Notes under the pieces: model-generated | Database searches by the model: none | Told to the model about the DNA's origin: nothing | The model's input: only the letters and a program-made list of their open reading frames with translations | From: an uncultured Collinsella sp. | Lineage (GTDB): Bacteria; Actinomycetota; Coriobacteriia; Coriobacteriales; Coriobacteriaceae | Length of the DNA: 11,140 nt | Direction of reading: 5' to 3' | Assembly: GCA_900549185.1 (NCBI GenBank) | Contig: URNM01000063.1 | Coordinates: forward strand, 1-11,140 | Made by a program: the position numbers and the translations under genes | Shown here: in pieces, positions 1 to 7,356 of the stretch | Layout: each line of letters starts with the position of its first letter | Position numbering within the stretch: position 1 is the first letter of the stretch

Positions 1-48
1 TCTACACTCGACTAGTCGTCGGCAGCGTCAGATGTGTATAAGAGACAG
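1..48 (+). other. Nextera read-1 adapter with i5 index (synthetic)
   Basis: This is not genomic sequence. Bases 1-7 (TCTACAC) match the 3' end of the Illumina P5 oligo. Bases 8-15 (TCGACTAG) fit an 8-base i5 index, which I recall as Nextera XT v2 S513. Bases 16-29 (TCGTCGGCAGCGTC) are the Nextera read-1 tail, and bases 30-48 (AGATGTGTATAAGAGACAG) are the 19-base Tn5 mosaic end. Genomic DNA begins at 49. Any reading frame crossing this segment encodes artefact peptide, for example MCIRDR on the plus strand or VSYTHLTLPTTSRV on the minus strand. Confidence 0.99.
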
Positions 49-226
49 GCGCATGCTCGACGACCTCACCAAAACGCTCGGATGTGGCGTCGTTCCAAAC
101 CACCATCGCGCGCTTAGGCTTGCCCACAGCCGAGGCAAACATGCGCGACAGTTCCTCAAACGCGCCAAGACCGACGCGAACATCGACACTGCGGTTTTGG
201 AAATTGATGAGTTGACGGCGAATCAT
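49..226 (-). CDS. aroB: 3-dehydroquinate synthase, N-terminal fragment (cut by adapter)
   Basis: Only the first 59 residues are genomic (226 down to 50); the gene then runs into adapter. The start ATG (226-224) shares bases with the aroK stop TGA (225-223), an ATGA junction that implies translational coupling. The fragment contains VDVRVGLGAFEEL (about residues 15-27) followed by KPKRAMVVWNDAT (37-49). This resembles the beta-strand, glycine turn and nucleotide-fold strand at the N-terminus of AroB, the NAD-dependent enzyme that converts DAHP to 3-dehydroquinate in the shikimate pathway. The metal and active-site residues of the family lie further downstream and are not in the window. Position directly after shikimate kinase, as in many actinobacterial aro operons, supports the call. 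Identity rests on a short stretch plus context, so confidence is moderate. Confidence 0.7.
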
Positions 227-756
227 AGCAGTCCACGCTCCAAAAGCTTCTCGGCACAAAGGTAGGAAACGTCCTCGAAGGACTTGTTGCGAATATCAAG
301 GGTAATATCGGCGGCCTGGCGATACAGCGGACGGCGATGCTCAAACAGGCGCGCAGCATGCTCGGGTGAGCGGAAATCGGGCCGGGTATCGGAGCGGCGA
401 ATCTGGCGCAACGAGTCCTCAAAGTCGCCTTCGAGGTACACACAGGTACCCATCTCGTGCATCAGTTCAATGTTCACCGGCGTCTCGACAATGCCACCCC
501 CGCACGATACCAGCAGACTGCGCTCACTTTGAAGCGAACGGAGTGCCGAGGTCTCGAGCTCGCGAAAACGATCCTCGCCCTCGGTCTTAAATATCTCGGT
601 CACCGACTTGCCGCATCGACGCACAACCAAACGATCGGTATCGATGAATCGACGCTTGAACATAGTGCCCACATTGCGCGCAAGCGTCGACTTGCCCGCG
701 CCCAAAAAGCCGATAAAGAAGATATGGTCGCAGCCGTGTTTGATGTGCTGAGACAT
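223..756 (-). CDS. aroK: shikimate kinase
   Basis: A 177-residue cytoplasmic P-loop kinase, the usual length for AroK, that phosphorylates shikimate to shikimate-3-phosphate with ATP. Visible motifs are the Walker A GFLGAGKST (16-24), the shikimate-binding FIDTD (37-41, with D39 and D41), FRELE (64-68, where R65 fits the conserved substrate-binding arginine), the GGG turn (86-88), the lid arginine in TRP (R125) and RRPLY (141-145, with R142). All key residues are present, so the enzyme should be active. The start ATG lies 8 bases after the yqeG stop. A GAGGAA Shine-Dalgarno-like sequence (768-773) lies inside the yqeG end, 11 bases upstream, a slightly long spacing. The gene overlaps aroB by 4 bases, so the two pathway enzymes are probably co-translated. 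aroK versus aroL cannot be separated by sequence alone; aroK is the default symbol. Confidence 0.95.
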   Translation of the reverse strand: MSQHIKHGCDHIFFIGFLGAGKSTLARNVGTMFKRRFIDTDRLVVRRCGKSVTEIFKTEGEDRFRELETSALRSLQSERSLLVSCGGGIVETPVNIELMHEMGTCVYLEGDFEDSLRQIRRSDTRPDFRSPEHAARLFEHRRPLYRQAADITLDIRNKSFEDVSYLCAEKLLERGLL

Positions 757-764
757 GGCGAAAC

Positions 765-1262
765 CTATTCCTCGCAGGGAAGGTCGCGCAGGGCCCGGCG
801 CTCAAAGATACGGAAGATCTGCGTGTACCACAGGTCCTGGGTTGCCTGCGGCTTGACCAGAATAGTGTCAACGCCGGCAAAGTTTCCGCTCCATACGTCG
901 GTGTACAGCTGGTCACCGATCAGTACGGACTCGTCGGCCGTGGCGCCCAGACGCTTAAGACCCGCCTTCAAGGCAAACGGGGCGGGCTTCATGGCGTGGC
1001 TAATGGCCTCGAGCCCCAGCTCGCGCGCCGACGCCATAACCTGGTCGCGATGCCAGTTGTTGGACACCATGCACAGCTTAAAGCCCTTAGCATGGGCGGC
1101 CTCGAGCCAGGCGGAGACCGCAGCGGGTACCTGCTCGGTATCACGTGGCACCAGGGTGTTGTCGCGGTCGAGCAGAATGGCGCGCTTACCGTCGGCCCAG
1201 AGGGTATCGAGGTCGATGCGATCGACCGAGGCAACATATCGTTTGGGGCTAAAAATCCTCAT
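765..1262 (-). CDS. yqeG: YqeG-family HAD phosphatase
   Basis: A 165-residue HAD-superfamily subclass IIIA hydrolase. The four HAD motifs are in order: motif I DRDNTL (32-37, nucleophile D32 and acid/base D34), motif II serine in MVSNN (S67), motif III lysine in MKPAP (K92) and motif IV GDQLYTD (116-122). The N-terminus MRIFSPKRYVASVDRIDLD matches the usual YqeG opening (Pro, Tyr, then a short linker into motif I), so I start at the ATG 1262-1260. A frame extension up to 1310 would overlap mltG and has no family support. The chosen start lies 2 bases after the mltG stop. The substrate of bacterial YqeG is not established; its eukaryotic relatives include the mitochondrial phosphatidylglycerophosphate phosphatase PTPMT1/Gep4 type. 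Phosphatase activity is inferred from the intact motifs, but the role in this operon is unknown. Confidence 0.9.
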   Translation of the reverse strand: MRIFSPKRYVASVDRIDLDTLWADGKRAILLDRDNTLVPRDTEQVPAAVSAWLEAAHAKGFKLCMVSNNWHRDQVMASARELGLEAISHAMKPAPFALKAGLKRLGATADESVLIGDQLYTDVWSGNFAGVDTILVKPQATQDLWYTQIFRIFERRALRDLPCEE

Positions 1263-1264
1263 GA

Positions 1265-2698
1265 TCAATTCCAAGACTGTTGATGCTCTTCGTAGGTCTT
1301 CGAGAAACACTCCTCGTCCTGCGTAATGTAGAAATACAGGTCATCGGAGTCGGTCGGCTCAAGGGTGGCCTTGAGCGCCTCGAGCGACGGAGAGCAAATG
1401 GGCGTGGGCGGCAGGCCCTCGTGCTTATAGGTGTTATAGGGGCTATCACTCTGCAGGTCGTCAGCAGTAACCTCGCCGCCGGTGACGTACATCATGGTCG
1501 CATCGCTATTGAGATAGCGCAGGCCATCGAGCTTGCCCGCCAGACGGTTGTAGAAGACCGAGGCCACATGCGCGCGCTGGTCGGCGTTGAGGCCCTCGCG
1601 CTCGACGATCGAGGCAAGGTTAACGATGTCGTAATCGGACATCTCCACGCCATAGCGCTCCTTGATCTTGGCCTCGCAGCTGGCAAAGTCAAGCGACTTA
1701 TACTCGGAGTTGAACTGGTCAAGCATGGCGCGAATCACATCATCGGCGCTTGGGTCCTTACCAAGCGAATAGGTCTTGGGGAACAGGAAACCCTCGAGCG
1801 AATCGTTCGCGGCGCCCTCAAGGAAGCTATAGTCCTTCACATAGTTGGAGGCCTTTGCCTGGTTAAGGAAGTCCTCCTTAGAAATGCTGTCGTATGCCTT
1901 GGCCACGCGGTCAGCGACCTGGTCAACCGTCAGACCCTCAGGGATAGTCAGCGCATCGGAGCCCGCATTGGGACCCTCCATAAGCTGCTGAACGACCTTG
2001 GTCGCGTCCATAAGCGTGGTAAACGAATACTTACCCGGCTTAAGCGACATATCCGCGTTGAGCTTTTTGACAGCCGCGTAATAATCCTTGGGATTTTCGA
2101 CGATATGGTTCTCAGAGAGAATCGAAGCGATGCTGTCACCCGAGGCACCATCGGGAATCGTGATAGTAACCTGCTGGCCTGCAACGACTTTCGCACCCTC
2201 ACCGCCAAAGAAGCCCTTGACGGCTGGCACGACAAAGAAAACGATCGCGACAAGCGCAAGCACGGCAACAACGCCACCGATAATCATAGGCACCGGGGAG
2301 CTTTTCTTTTGAGCACCGCGACGAGCATGCGTGTTGTAGCTCGAGCGGGTCGCCGGAGCAACGCCATGCGAACCACGAGCGTGATGCGAATGCGATTGGG
2401 GGGCCTGCGTTCGCTGGGTAGGGGCCTGCTGCTTAAAGCGGGTGCCGCCTGCAGGCTGGGCCGTACGAGCAGTGGGCTGCTGAGCCGCGTGAGAAGCCGA
2501 ATGCTGAACCGAACGAGCAGAAGGCTGCTGACCCGTCCGTTGAACAGGTTGGGCCGAACGAGAGAAGGACTGCGCCGGGCGCGCGGCAGGCTGAGCTGCG
2601 CGCTGCGTCGGCTGTGCCGGACGCTGGCCAGGCTGGGCAGGGCGCGACGCCGGCTGCTGTGTACGATTCGGCTGGCGCGGATCGGAAGCACTAGGCAT
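1265..2698 (-). CDS. mltG: endolytic murein transglycosylase MltG (YceG-like)
   Basis: A 477-residue bitopic membrane protein that cleaves nascent glycan strands at the outer membrane face and so sets peptidoglycan strand length. Residues 2-135 are a cytoplasmic, Pro/Gln/Arg/Ala-rich, probably disordered tail. One transmembrane helix spans about 136-158. A LysM-like subdomain follows (about 172-241), then the catalytic YceG domain. The catalytic glutamate is E366 in LASIVEREG, equivalent to E218 of E. coli MltG. LNSDATMMY (396-404) and SPYNTYKHEGLPP (419-431) are further family signatures. I start at ATG 2698-2696 because it follows a strong GAGGAGG Shine-Dalgarno at 2705-2711 with 6 bases of spacing. 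Upstream in-frame codons lie deep in ruvX. The gene overlaps the ruvX end by 8 bases. The long N-terminal tail is the odd part: E. coli MltG has almost none. Confidence 0.95.
   Translation of the reverse strand: MPSASDPRQPNRTQQPASRPAQPGQRPAQPTQRAAQPAARPAQSFSRSAQPVQRTGQQPSARSVQHSASHAAQQPTARTAQPAGGTRFKQQAPTQRTQAPQSHSHHARGSHGVAPATRSSYNTHARRGAQKKSSPVPMIIGGVVAVLALVAIVFFVVPAVKGFFGGEGAKVVAGQQVTITIPDGASGDSIASILSENHIVENPKDYYAAVKKLNADMSLKPGKYSFTTLMDATKVVQQLMEGPNAGSDALTIPEGLTVDQVADRVAKAYDSISKEDFLNQAKASNYVKDYSFLEGAANDSLEGFLFPKTYSLGKDPSADDVIRAMLDQFNSEYKSLDFASCEAKIKERYGVEMSDYDIVNLASIVEREGLNADQRAHVASVFYNRLAGKLDGLRYLNSDATMMYVTGGEVTADDLQSDSPYNTYKHEGLPPTPICSPSLEALKATLEPTDSDDLYFYITQDEECFSKTYEEHQQSWN
2294..2695 (-). 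repeat. low-complexity Pro/Gln/Arg/Ala-rich coding tract in mltG
   Basis: This encodes residues 2-135 of MltG, before the membrane helix. Short imperfect units such as RPAQP, QRPAQP, ARPAQ, QRAAQP and SARSVQ recur, followed by a His/Ser/Arg-rich part (SHSHHARGSH). By count there are about 16 Arg and 3 Lys but only one acidic residue (D5), so the cytoplasmic tail is strongly basic. The repeats at DNA level are imperfect (variants of CGGCTGxGC), so length variation by slippage is plausible. Confidence 0.85.
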
Positions 2699-3119
2699 GC
2701 GAAACCTCCTCGTTTTTACGATCGAGCCACGTCTGCAAAAACAGGCTGGCGGCAATCATGTCGATCTTGCCCCTCATCTGCTTTTCGTTGAGTCCCTGCT
2801 CGCGCAGGATACGCTTGGCCTCTTGCGAGGACAGACGCTCGTCCTCAAACTCCAACGGAAGATCGAGCTCGTCGGCAATCTTTTGCGCCACAGCGGCAAC
2901 GCGCTCGGCCTGAGGGCCGGGCTCACCGGCCATGGTCAGGGGACGTCCGCTTACCAGGATGTCGGGCTCATAGTCCTCAACCAGGTAGCGGAACGTCTTG
3001 GCCATACCGGTGACCTCGGCAGCCGGAAGCACCTTGACAGGCATCGCCATCTTGCCATCACGGCTCGAGACGGCGATGCCAATCCTGGTCTCCCCTATGT
3101 CCAGCGCGAGCGCAACCAC
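2691..3119 (-). CDS. ruvX: RuvX/YqgF-family RNase H-fold protein
   Basis: A 142-residue protein of the YqgF family, annotated either as putative pre-16S rRNA nuclease or as Holliday-junction resolvase-like RuvX. Family signatures are ALDIGETRIGIAVS (4-17, catalytic D7), VSGRPLTMAGEPG (56-68), EDERLSSQEA (92-101, with the D93-E94-R95 motif) and the C-terminal IDMIAASLFLQ (119-129, D120). The acidic residues expected in an RNase H-like active site are therefore present. The start is GTG (3119-3117), 17 bases after the alaS stop, with only a weak purine-rich AAGAAG ahead, so translation may be lower or coupled to alaS. The stop TAG lies 5 bases downstream of the mltG ATG (8-base overlap). The order alaS-ruvX-mltG is common in Gram-positive bacteria. 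The rRNA-processing role is best supported in E. coli; the role here is inferred. Confidence 0.93.
   Translation of the reverse strand: MVALALDIGETRIGIAVSSRDGKMAMPVKVLPAAEVTGMAKTFRYLVEDYEPDILVSGRPLTMAGEPGPQAERVAAVAQKIADELDLPLEFEDERLSSQEAKRILREQGLNEKQMRGKIDMIAASLFLQTWLDRKNEEVSHA
2705..2711 (-). promoter_or_regulatory. ribosome binding site deciding the mltG start
   Basis: GAGGAGG on the minus strand, 6 bases before the ATG at 2698. It lies inside the 3' end of ruvX and selects this start over in-frame ATG codons further upstream. Confidence 0.85.
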
Positions 3120-3136
3120 AGCGACTTCTTAGATTC

Positions 3137-5794
3137 TTAGGCGCCGAGCGCGGTCTTAGCGGCCGCGAGGGCATCGGCGATGCCGGCAGCATTCTTGCCA
3201 CCGGCCTGGGCCATGTTGGGACGACCGCCACCGCGACCGTCGACCAGACCCGCGATCTGCTTGATCACGTTACCGGCGTGGAAACCGGCCTTGACGGCGT
3301 CATCGGAGCCGGCAGCGAGCAGGGCCGGAGTGCCCTTCTCAGTCACGCTGGCGACGACACAAGCAACAGGGCCGGCGACCTTCTGATGCACGGTATCCCA
3401 TACGTTGCGCAGGTCGGCAGCCTCAAGGCCCTGGAGCTCAGCGACAACGAGCTTATAGCCGTCGAGCTCGACGGCGCCCTCGATGGCGCTGGAGATGGCG
3501 TCGGAGGAGCCACCGGTCAGAGCCTTCTTGAGCTTATTGGACGTCTCGCGCAGCTCGGCCTGCAGGTTCTCCACGCGAGCGGGAACCTCATCCACGCGGC
3601 ACTTGAGCGCAGTAGCAGCGGCGTCAACGAGCGCCAGGCGGTCGGCCATGTAGTCGAGGGCACCCTTAGAGGTCACAGCCTCGATACGGCGGACATTGGA
3701 GCCTGTGGAGGACTCGGAAATGATCTTGAACAGGCCGATCTCGGCGGTGTTGGCAGCGTGCGTGCCACCGCAGAGCTCGCGGGAGAACGGCTGGTCCTCG
3801 GCGCCCACGGAGACGACGCGGACGACATCGCCGTACTTCTCGCCAAACAGAGCAACAGCGCCGGCAGCCTTAGCCTCGTCGATGCCCATGACACGGGTCA
3901 CGACCGGCTTGGAAGCGAAGATCTGCTGGTTGACCAGGTCCTCGACAGCCTTGAGCTGCTCGGAGGACAGGGCCTCGAAGTGCGTGAAGTCAAAGCGCAG
4001 GTGCTCGGGCGTCACCAGCGAGCCGGCCTGGGAGACGTGCTCGCCCAGGACCTGCTTAAGGGCAGCGTCGAGCAGGTGCGTGGCGGTGTGGTTGCGGCGC
4101 AGGAAGCCACGGCGCTCGGCGTCGAGCGCGGCGGTAACAGCGGCACCGACAGCCAGCGTGCCCTCGGCAACGTGCGCGACGTGGGCATACAGGCCGTTGT
4201 GGTTCTTGGTGTCGGCAACGGTCAGAACAACGCCCTCGGCGGAAAGCTTGCCGGCATCGCCCTGCTGGCCACCCATCTCGGCATAGAACGGGGTGCGGTC
4301 GAGCACAACCTCGACATCCTCGCCGGCGGCAGCGGACTCGACGGACTCGCCGTTGCGCACGATGGCGACAACCTTGGCGCCCTCGATCACATCGTTGTCA
4401 TAGCCGTCGAACTCGGTCGCTGCGACCTTGTCCGAAAGCTCGACCCACACGTCGTTGAAGCTGCCCCAGGCGTCGCCCTTGGCATTGGCGCGGGCGCGGG
4501 CCTTCTGGTCCTCCATGCAGGCAGTGAAGCCGTCCATGTCGACGCCGTGGCCAGCGGTGCCGGCGATCTCGACGGTCAGATCGATGGGGAAACCAAAGGT
4601 GTCGTGCAGTTTAAAGGCGACATCGCCCGGAAGCACGGCGTCCTCGGCAAGCGCTGCCAGGGCCTCGTCCAGATAGACGCGGCCGTTGTCGAGCGTCGTG
4701 GAGAAGCGCTCCTCCTCGGAGGCGACGATACCCTTGACGAGCGCGACATTCTTGAGCAGCTCGGGATAAGCCTCGCCCATCTGAGCGTTAACCTCGTCGA
4801 TGAACTTGGTCAGGAAGGCGCCCTCGATGCCCAGCAGGCGACCGTGGAACACGGCACGACGGAGCAGGCGGCGAAGGACGTACTCGCGACCCTCGTTACC
4901 GGGAAGGATGCCGTCCGAGATCATAAAGTCGACGGCACGGGAGTGGTCGGCGATGATACGCAGGGAGCGGCTGGCGCCAGAGTAATCGTCGGCGTCATAG
5001 GTCTTGCCGCTGATCTCCTCGCCCAGCTTGATGAGATGCTGCATCAAGTCGCCGTCGTAGTTGGCGGTCTTGTGCTGCATGATGGCGGCCATGCGCTCCA
5101 GGCCCATGCCCGTATCGAGGTTGCGGTGCGGCAGCTCCGGCATGGAGCCGTCCTCCTGGCGGTCATACTGGGTAAAGACGAGGTTCCAGAACTCCAGGAA
5201 GCGGTCGCAGTCGCAGCCGGGCTTGCAGTCGGGACTACCGCAGCCGACCTCCTCGCCCATGTCAAAGTAGATCTCGGAGCACGGACCGCAGGGGCCAGTG
5301 GGGCCAGCGGCCCAGAAGTTGTCGTCCTCGCCCAGGCGGGAGATGTGGTCCTCGGCAACGCCCAGAGAACGCCACACGTCGTGGGTCTCGTCGTCCTCGG
5401 TAAAGACGGTAAAGTACAGGCGGTCGAGCGGCAGCTTGAACTCCTTGGTGATGAGCTCAAAGGCCCAGGCGCAAGCCTGCTGCTTGGAGACGCCGCCAAA
5501 GGAGAAGTCGCCGAGCATCTCAAAGAAGGACAGGTGACGGCCGTCCTCGCCGATGCAATCGATGTCGTTGGTGCGGACGCACTTCTGGCAGGAGATAGCG
5601 CCGATCTCCTTCATGGTCTTCTTGCCCTGGTAGTACTCCTTAAACTGGTTCATGCCGGCGTTGGCAAGCAGCAGCGAAGGATCGTCGGGGACGAGGGACG
5701 AAGAAGGATAAAGCTTAAGACCGCGCTCCTCAAAGAAGTTGAGGAACTTGGAGCGAATCTCGGCCGTAGTCATTGACGGGTAGTCAGCACTCAT
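3137..5794 (-). CDS. alaS: alanyl-tRNA synthetase
   Basis: An 885-residue class II aminoacyl-tRNA synthetase of normal AlaS length that charges tRNA-Ala and edits Ser/Gly mischarging. In order: class II motif 1 region near the N-terminus (TAEIRSKFLNFF, 10-21), GPTGPCGPCSEI (164-175), a four-cysteine cluster (C185, C190, C194, C196) typical of many bacterial AlaS, LDTGMGLERM (motif 3-like, 226-235), the editing-domain metal site HTATH (569-573) paired with CGGTH (675-679), a coiled-coil linker (about 741-758), and the C-Ala domain with GRGGGRP (853-859). All expected parts are present. I start at ATG 5794-5792 because GAGGAG (5804-5809) lies 9 bases upstream; an in-frame start at 5884 would lie inside the preceding terminator. 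The next internal ATG (5773) is a weaker alternative. It is the first gene of the downstream operon and has its own promoter. Confidence 0.98.
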   Translation of the reverse strand: MSADYPSMTTAEIRSKFLNFFEERGLKLYPSSSLVPDDPSLLLANAGMNQFKEYYQGKKTMKEIGAISCQKCVRTNDIDCIGEDGRHLSFFEMLGDFSFGGVSKQQACAWAFELITKEFKLPLDRLYFTVFTEDDETHDVWRSLGVAEDHISRLGEDDNFWAAGPTGPCGPCSEIYFDMGEEVGCGSPDCKPGCDCDRFLEFWNLVFTQYDRQEDGSMPELPHRNLDTGMGLERMAAIMQHKTANYDGDLMQHLIKLGEEISGKTYDADDYSGASRSLRIIADHSRAVDFMISDGILPGNEGREYVLRRLLRRAVFHGRLLGIEGAFLTKFIDEVNAQMGEAYPELLKNVALVKGIVASEEERFSTTLDNGRVYLDEALAALAEDAVLPGDVAFKLHDTFGFPIDLTVEIAGTAGHGVDMDGFTACMEDQKARARANAKGDAWGSFNDVWVELSDKVAATEFDGYDNDVIEGAKVVAIVRNGESVESAAAGEDVEVVLDRTPFYAEMGGQQGDAGKLSAEGVVLTVADTKNHNGLYAHVAHVAEGTLAVGAAVTAALDAERRGFLRRNHTATHLLDAALKQVLGEHVSQAGSLVTPEHLRFDFTHFEALSSEQLKAVEDLVNQQIFASKPVVTRVMGIDEAKAAGAVALFGEKYGDVVRVVSVGAEDQPFSRELCGGTHAANTAEIGLFKIISESSTGSNVRRIEAVTSKGALDYMADRLALVDAAATALKCRVDEVPARVENLQAELRETSNKLKKALTGGSSDAISSAIEGAVELDGYKLVVAELQGLEAADLRNVWDTVHQKVAGPVACVVASVTEKGTPALLAAGSDDAVKAGFHAGNVIKQIAGLVDGRGGGRPNMAQAGGKNAAGIADALAAAKTALGA

Positions 5795-5803
5795 AGAGGG
5801 AAT

Positions 5804-5809
5804 CTCCTC
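5804..5809 (-). promoter_or_regulatory. ribosome binding site deciding the alaS start
   Basis: GAGGAG on the minus strand, 9 bases before ATG 5794. It supports an 885-residue AlaS rather than the longer open frame beginning at 5884. Confidence 0.8.
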
Positions 5810-5840
5810 GGTTTCACATCGAAACAGTTCAAACGTAACG

Positions 5841-5868
5841 ATATTACCATCCCACCGCGCAAGTGCAA
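5841..5868 (-). promoter_or_regulatory. predicted housekeeping promoter of the alaS operon
   Basis: On the minus strand, TTGCAC (5863-5868) serves as -35 and TAATAT (5841-5846) as -10, with a 16-base spacer. A start near 5834 would give a leader of about 40 bases before ATG 5794. The -35 overlaps the T-tract of the upstream terminator, so one operon ends exactly where the next begins. No T-box or other riboswitch fits in this short leader. This is a motif-based prediction. Confidence 0.6.
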
Positions 5869-5896
5869 AAAAGAGGGCCGGCACAATGCCGGCCCT
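5867..5896 (-). terminator. intrinsic terminator after the AI-2E family gene
   Basis: A perfect 9-base-pair stem, GGGCCGGCA (5875-5883) and TGCCGGCCC (5887-5895), with a 3-base loop and one extra A-T pair. On the minus strand it is followed by TCTTTTTT (T-run at 5867-5872). On the plus strand no T-run follows, so it acts one way only. It lies about 50 bases after the stop at 5947 and separates the sigma-factor operon from alaS. Confidence 0.9.
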
Positions 5897-5946
5897 TCAG
5901 CGAAATTGCATGTTAGCGCGTATGAATATTAATCCGAATTACCCCG

Positions 5947-7356
5947 CTAGTTGTCATCATCGTCCATGGAGCCGTCGATGCCGGTTTTGGTGTCGTCATC
6001 CGTGTTGGAATCGTCATCCTTAGCGAAGGGGTTCTTGAAGAAGCCCGTCGCATCGGGCTGCAGACCAGAGAGCTTGATCCAGGGATTATCGAGCTCGGGC
6101 TTGGGCATGGCCTTGGCCTCGGGCGCAGTCTCGTTACCGATAAGCTCAGACTCGTAGATGAAGGTGTCGTCGCCGAGCGCGTCGTAGGCGGCGACCGGGT
6201 TGCCATCGGCATCGCGGTACGCCGTGCCCTTAAACACGGCGCCGTCATAGGCCACAAGCTGTCGGCCGGTCTCATTCTCGAAGTAGTACACGAAGATACC
6301 CTTGAGGGCCGCACAAAGCGGGATGGCAATAATCATGCCGATGGGGCCCATGAGTGCCGAGCCAATAACGAGCGCCGTGAGGCTCATGATGGGATGCACC
6401 TGTACCGAGCTCTGCATGACCTTAGGCGAAATGACGTTATCGGTGACGTTTTGCGCGACCATCGTCACGATGAGCGTCCATAACGCCAACATGGGGCTGA
6501 ACATGAAACCGAGCACCGTGGCGATTGCTGCGCTCACCCAGGGACCGACGACCGGAACCAAATGCATGATGCCGGTAAAGATAGCCATGAGCGCCGCATA
6601 CGGATGGCCGATGATCATAAAACCGATAAAGGCGAGGAAACCACCACAGATGGACGTCACGACCATACCGCGCATGTAGCCGCCGACAGAGCGAGAAAGG
6701 ATGGCGACCATAAAGCGGTACGAGGTCTCCTTCTCCTGACCGATGATGGTGCAAATCTCGTGGTGCATGCGAGGGTAGTCGCAGGCCATCCAGTAGGCAA
6801 GCACCAGGCCAAGGAAGATAACGAACAGCTGCGAGGCCGTATTGGTGATGAGTGGGAACACACCACGACCAAGCTCGGCGGCAATCTGAGACACATACCT
6901 CGATGCCACGGCAACCAGCGACGAAAGATTATCGTCCAAATACTCCTTGAGCGGCGTGTTGTTGAGCGTCTTGGCATGCGAGATCATCTCGTTGAGATCA
7001 CCGCCCGCAACACGAAGCTGCTCGGGCAGGCGGCTCAGGACTTCCATGATCTGACCAAAGAGAATCGGCGACAAGATACAAACGACACCGACGAGCACGG
7101 CAACAACAACAATAAGCGCGATAAGCGAACCGATGCCGCGATTCAAGCCATGGTGCTCGAGCCAGTTGGTGATCGGGGACATCACAAAAGCAATGATGGA
7201 GCCGACGGCAAGAAACTCAATAACCGGCGCCAGGATGCCCATAAGGTTAAAGATGACAGCGGCGATGACAATGCAGCCGACAACAGCCCAAATGCGCAGC
7301 GTCAGAATGCGGGTGTCGCGCAGCACGCGATCGGTTTGTTGGGGGTGCTCACTCAT
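5947..7356 (-). CDS. AI-2E family (UPF0118) membrane transporter
   Basis: A 469-residue polytopic membrane protein of the AI-2E/PerM/YdiK family. Hydrophobic segments lie at about 21-45, 47-62, 75-105, 173-193, 232-262, 265-285, 288-302 and 325-357. Family signatures are HLVPVVGPWVSA (265-276) and QNVTDNVISP (302-311), followed by VQVHPIMSLTALVIG (318-332). Despite the family name, members export diverse or unknown substrates, and some act in Na+/H+ exchange or autoinducer-2 release; the substrate here cannot be read from sequence. After the last helix there is an unusual soluble tail of about 110 residues that ends with 11 Asp in the last 23 residues. The start ATG overlaps the sigma factor stop TGA (ATGA, 7353-7356); a GGAG lies 13 bases upstream, so initiation probably depends on coupling. 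It is the last gene before the terminator. Confidence 0.9.
   Translation of the reverse strand: MSEHPQQTDRVLRDTRILTLRIWAVVGCIVIAAVIFNLMGILAPVIEFLAVGSIIAFVMSPITNWLEHHGLNRGIGSLIALIVVVAVLVGVVCILSPILFGQIMEVLSRLPEQLRVAGGDLNEMISHAKTLNNTPLKEYLDDNLSSLVAVASRYVSQIAAELGRGVFPLITNTASQLFVIFLGLVLAYWMACDYPRMHHEICTIIGQEKETSYRFMVAILSRSVGGYMRGMVVTSICGGFLAFIGFMIIGHPYAALMAIFTGIMHLVPVVGPWVSAAIATVLGFMFSPMLALWTLIVTMVAQNVTDNVISPKVMQSSVQVHPIMSLTALVIGSALMGPIGMIIAIPLCAALKGIFVYYFENETGRQLVAYDGAVFKGTAYRDADGNPVAAYDALGDDTFIYESELIGNETAPEAKAMPKPELDNPWIKLSGLQPDATGFFKNPFAKDDDSNTDDDTKTGIDGSMDDDDN

Noticed and set aside
1280..2791. A 503-codon open frame on the plus strand, antisense to mltG
   Set aside because: It is a shadow of mltG and its repeat tail; the Arg/Leu/Gly-rich product matches no family, while MltG is intact on the minus strand.
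3278..5776. An 832-codon open frame on the plus strand, antisense to alaS
   Set aside because: It mirrors alaS codon usage, has no recognisable domain and a Gly/Val/Leu/Asp-biased composition, and alaS motifs on the other strand are complete.
5795..5866. A T-box riboswitch before alaS
   Set aside because: Only about 40 bases of leader fit between the predicted start of transcription and the ATG, and no T-box consensus or antiterminator fold is visible.
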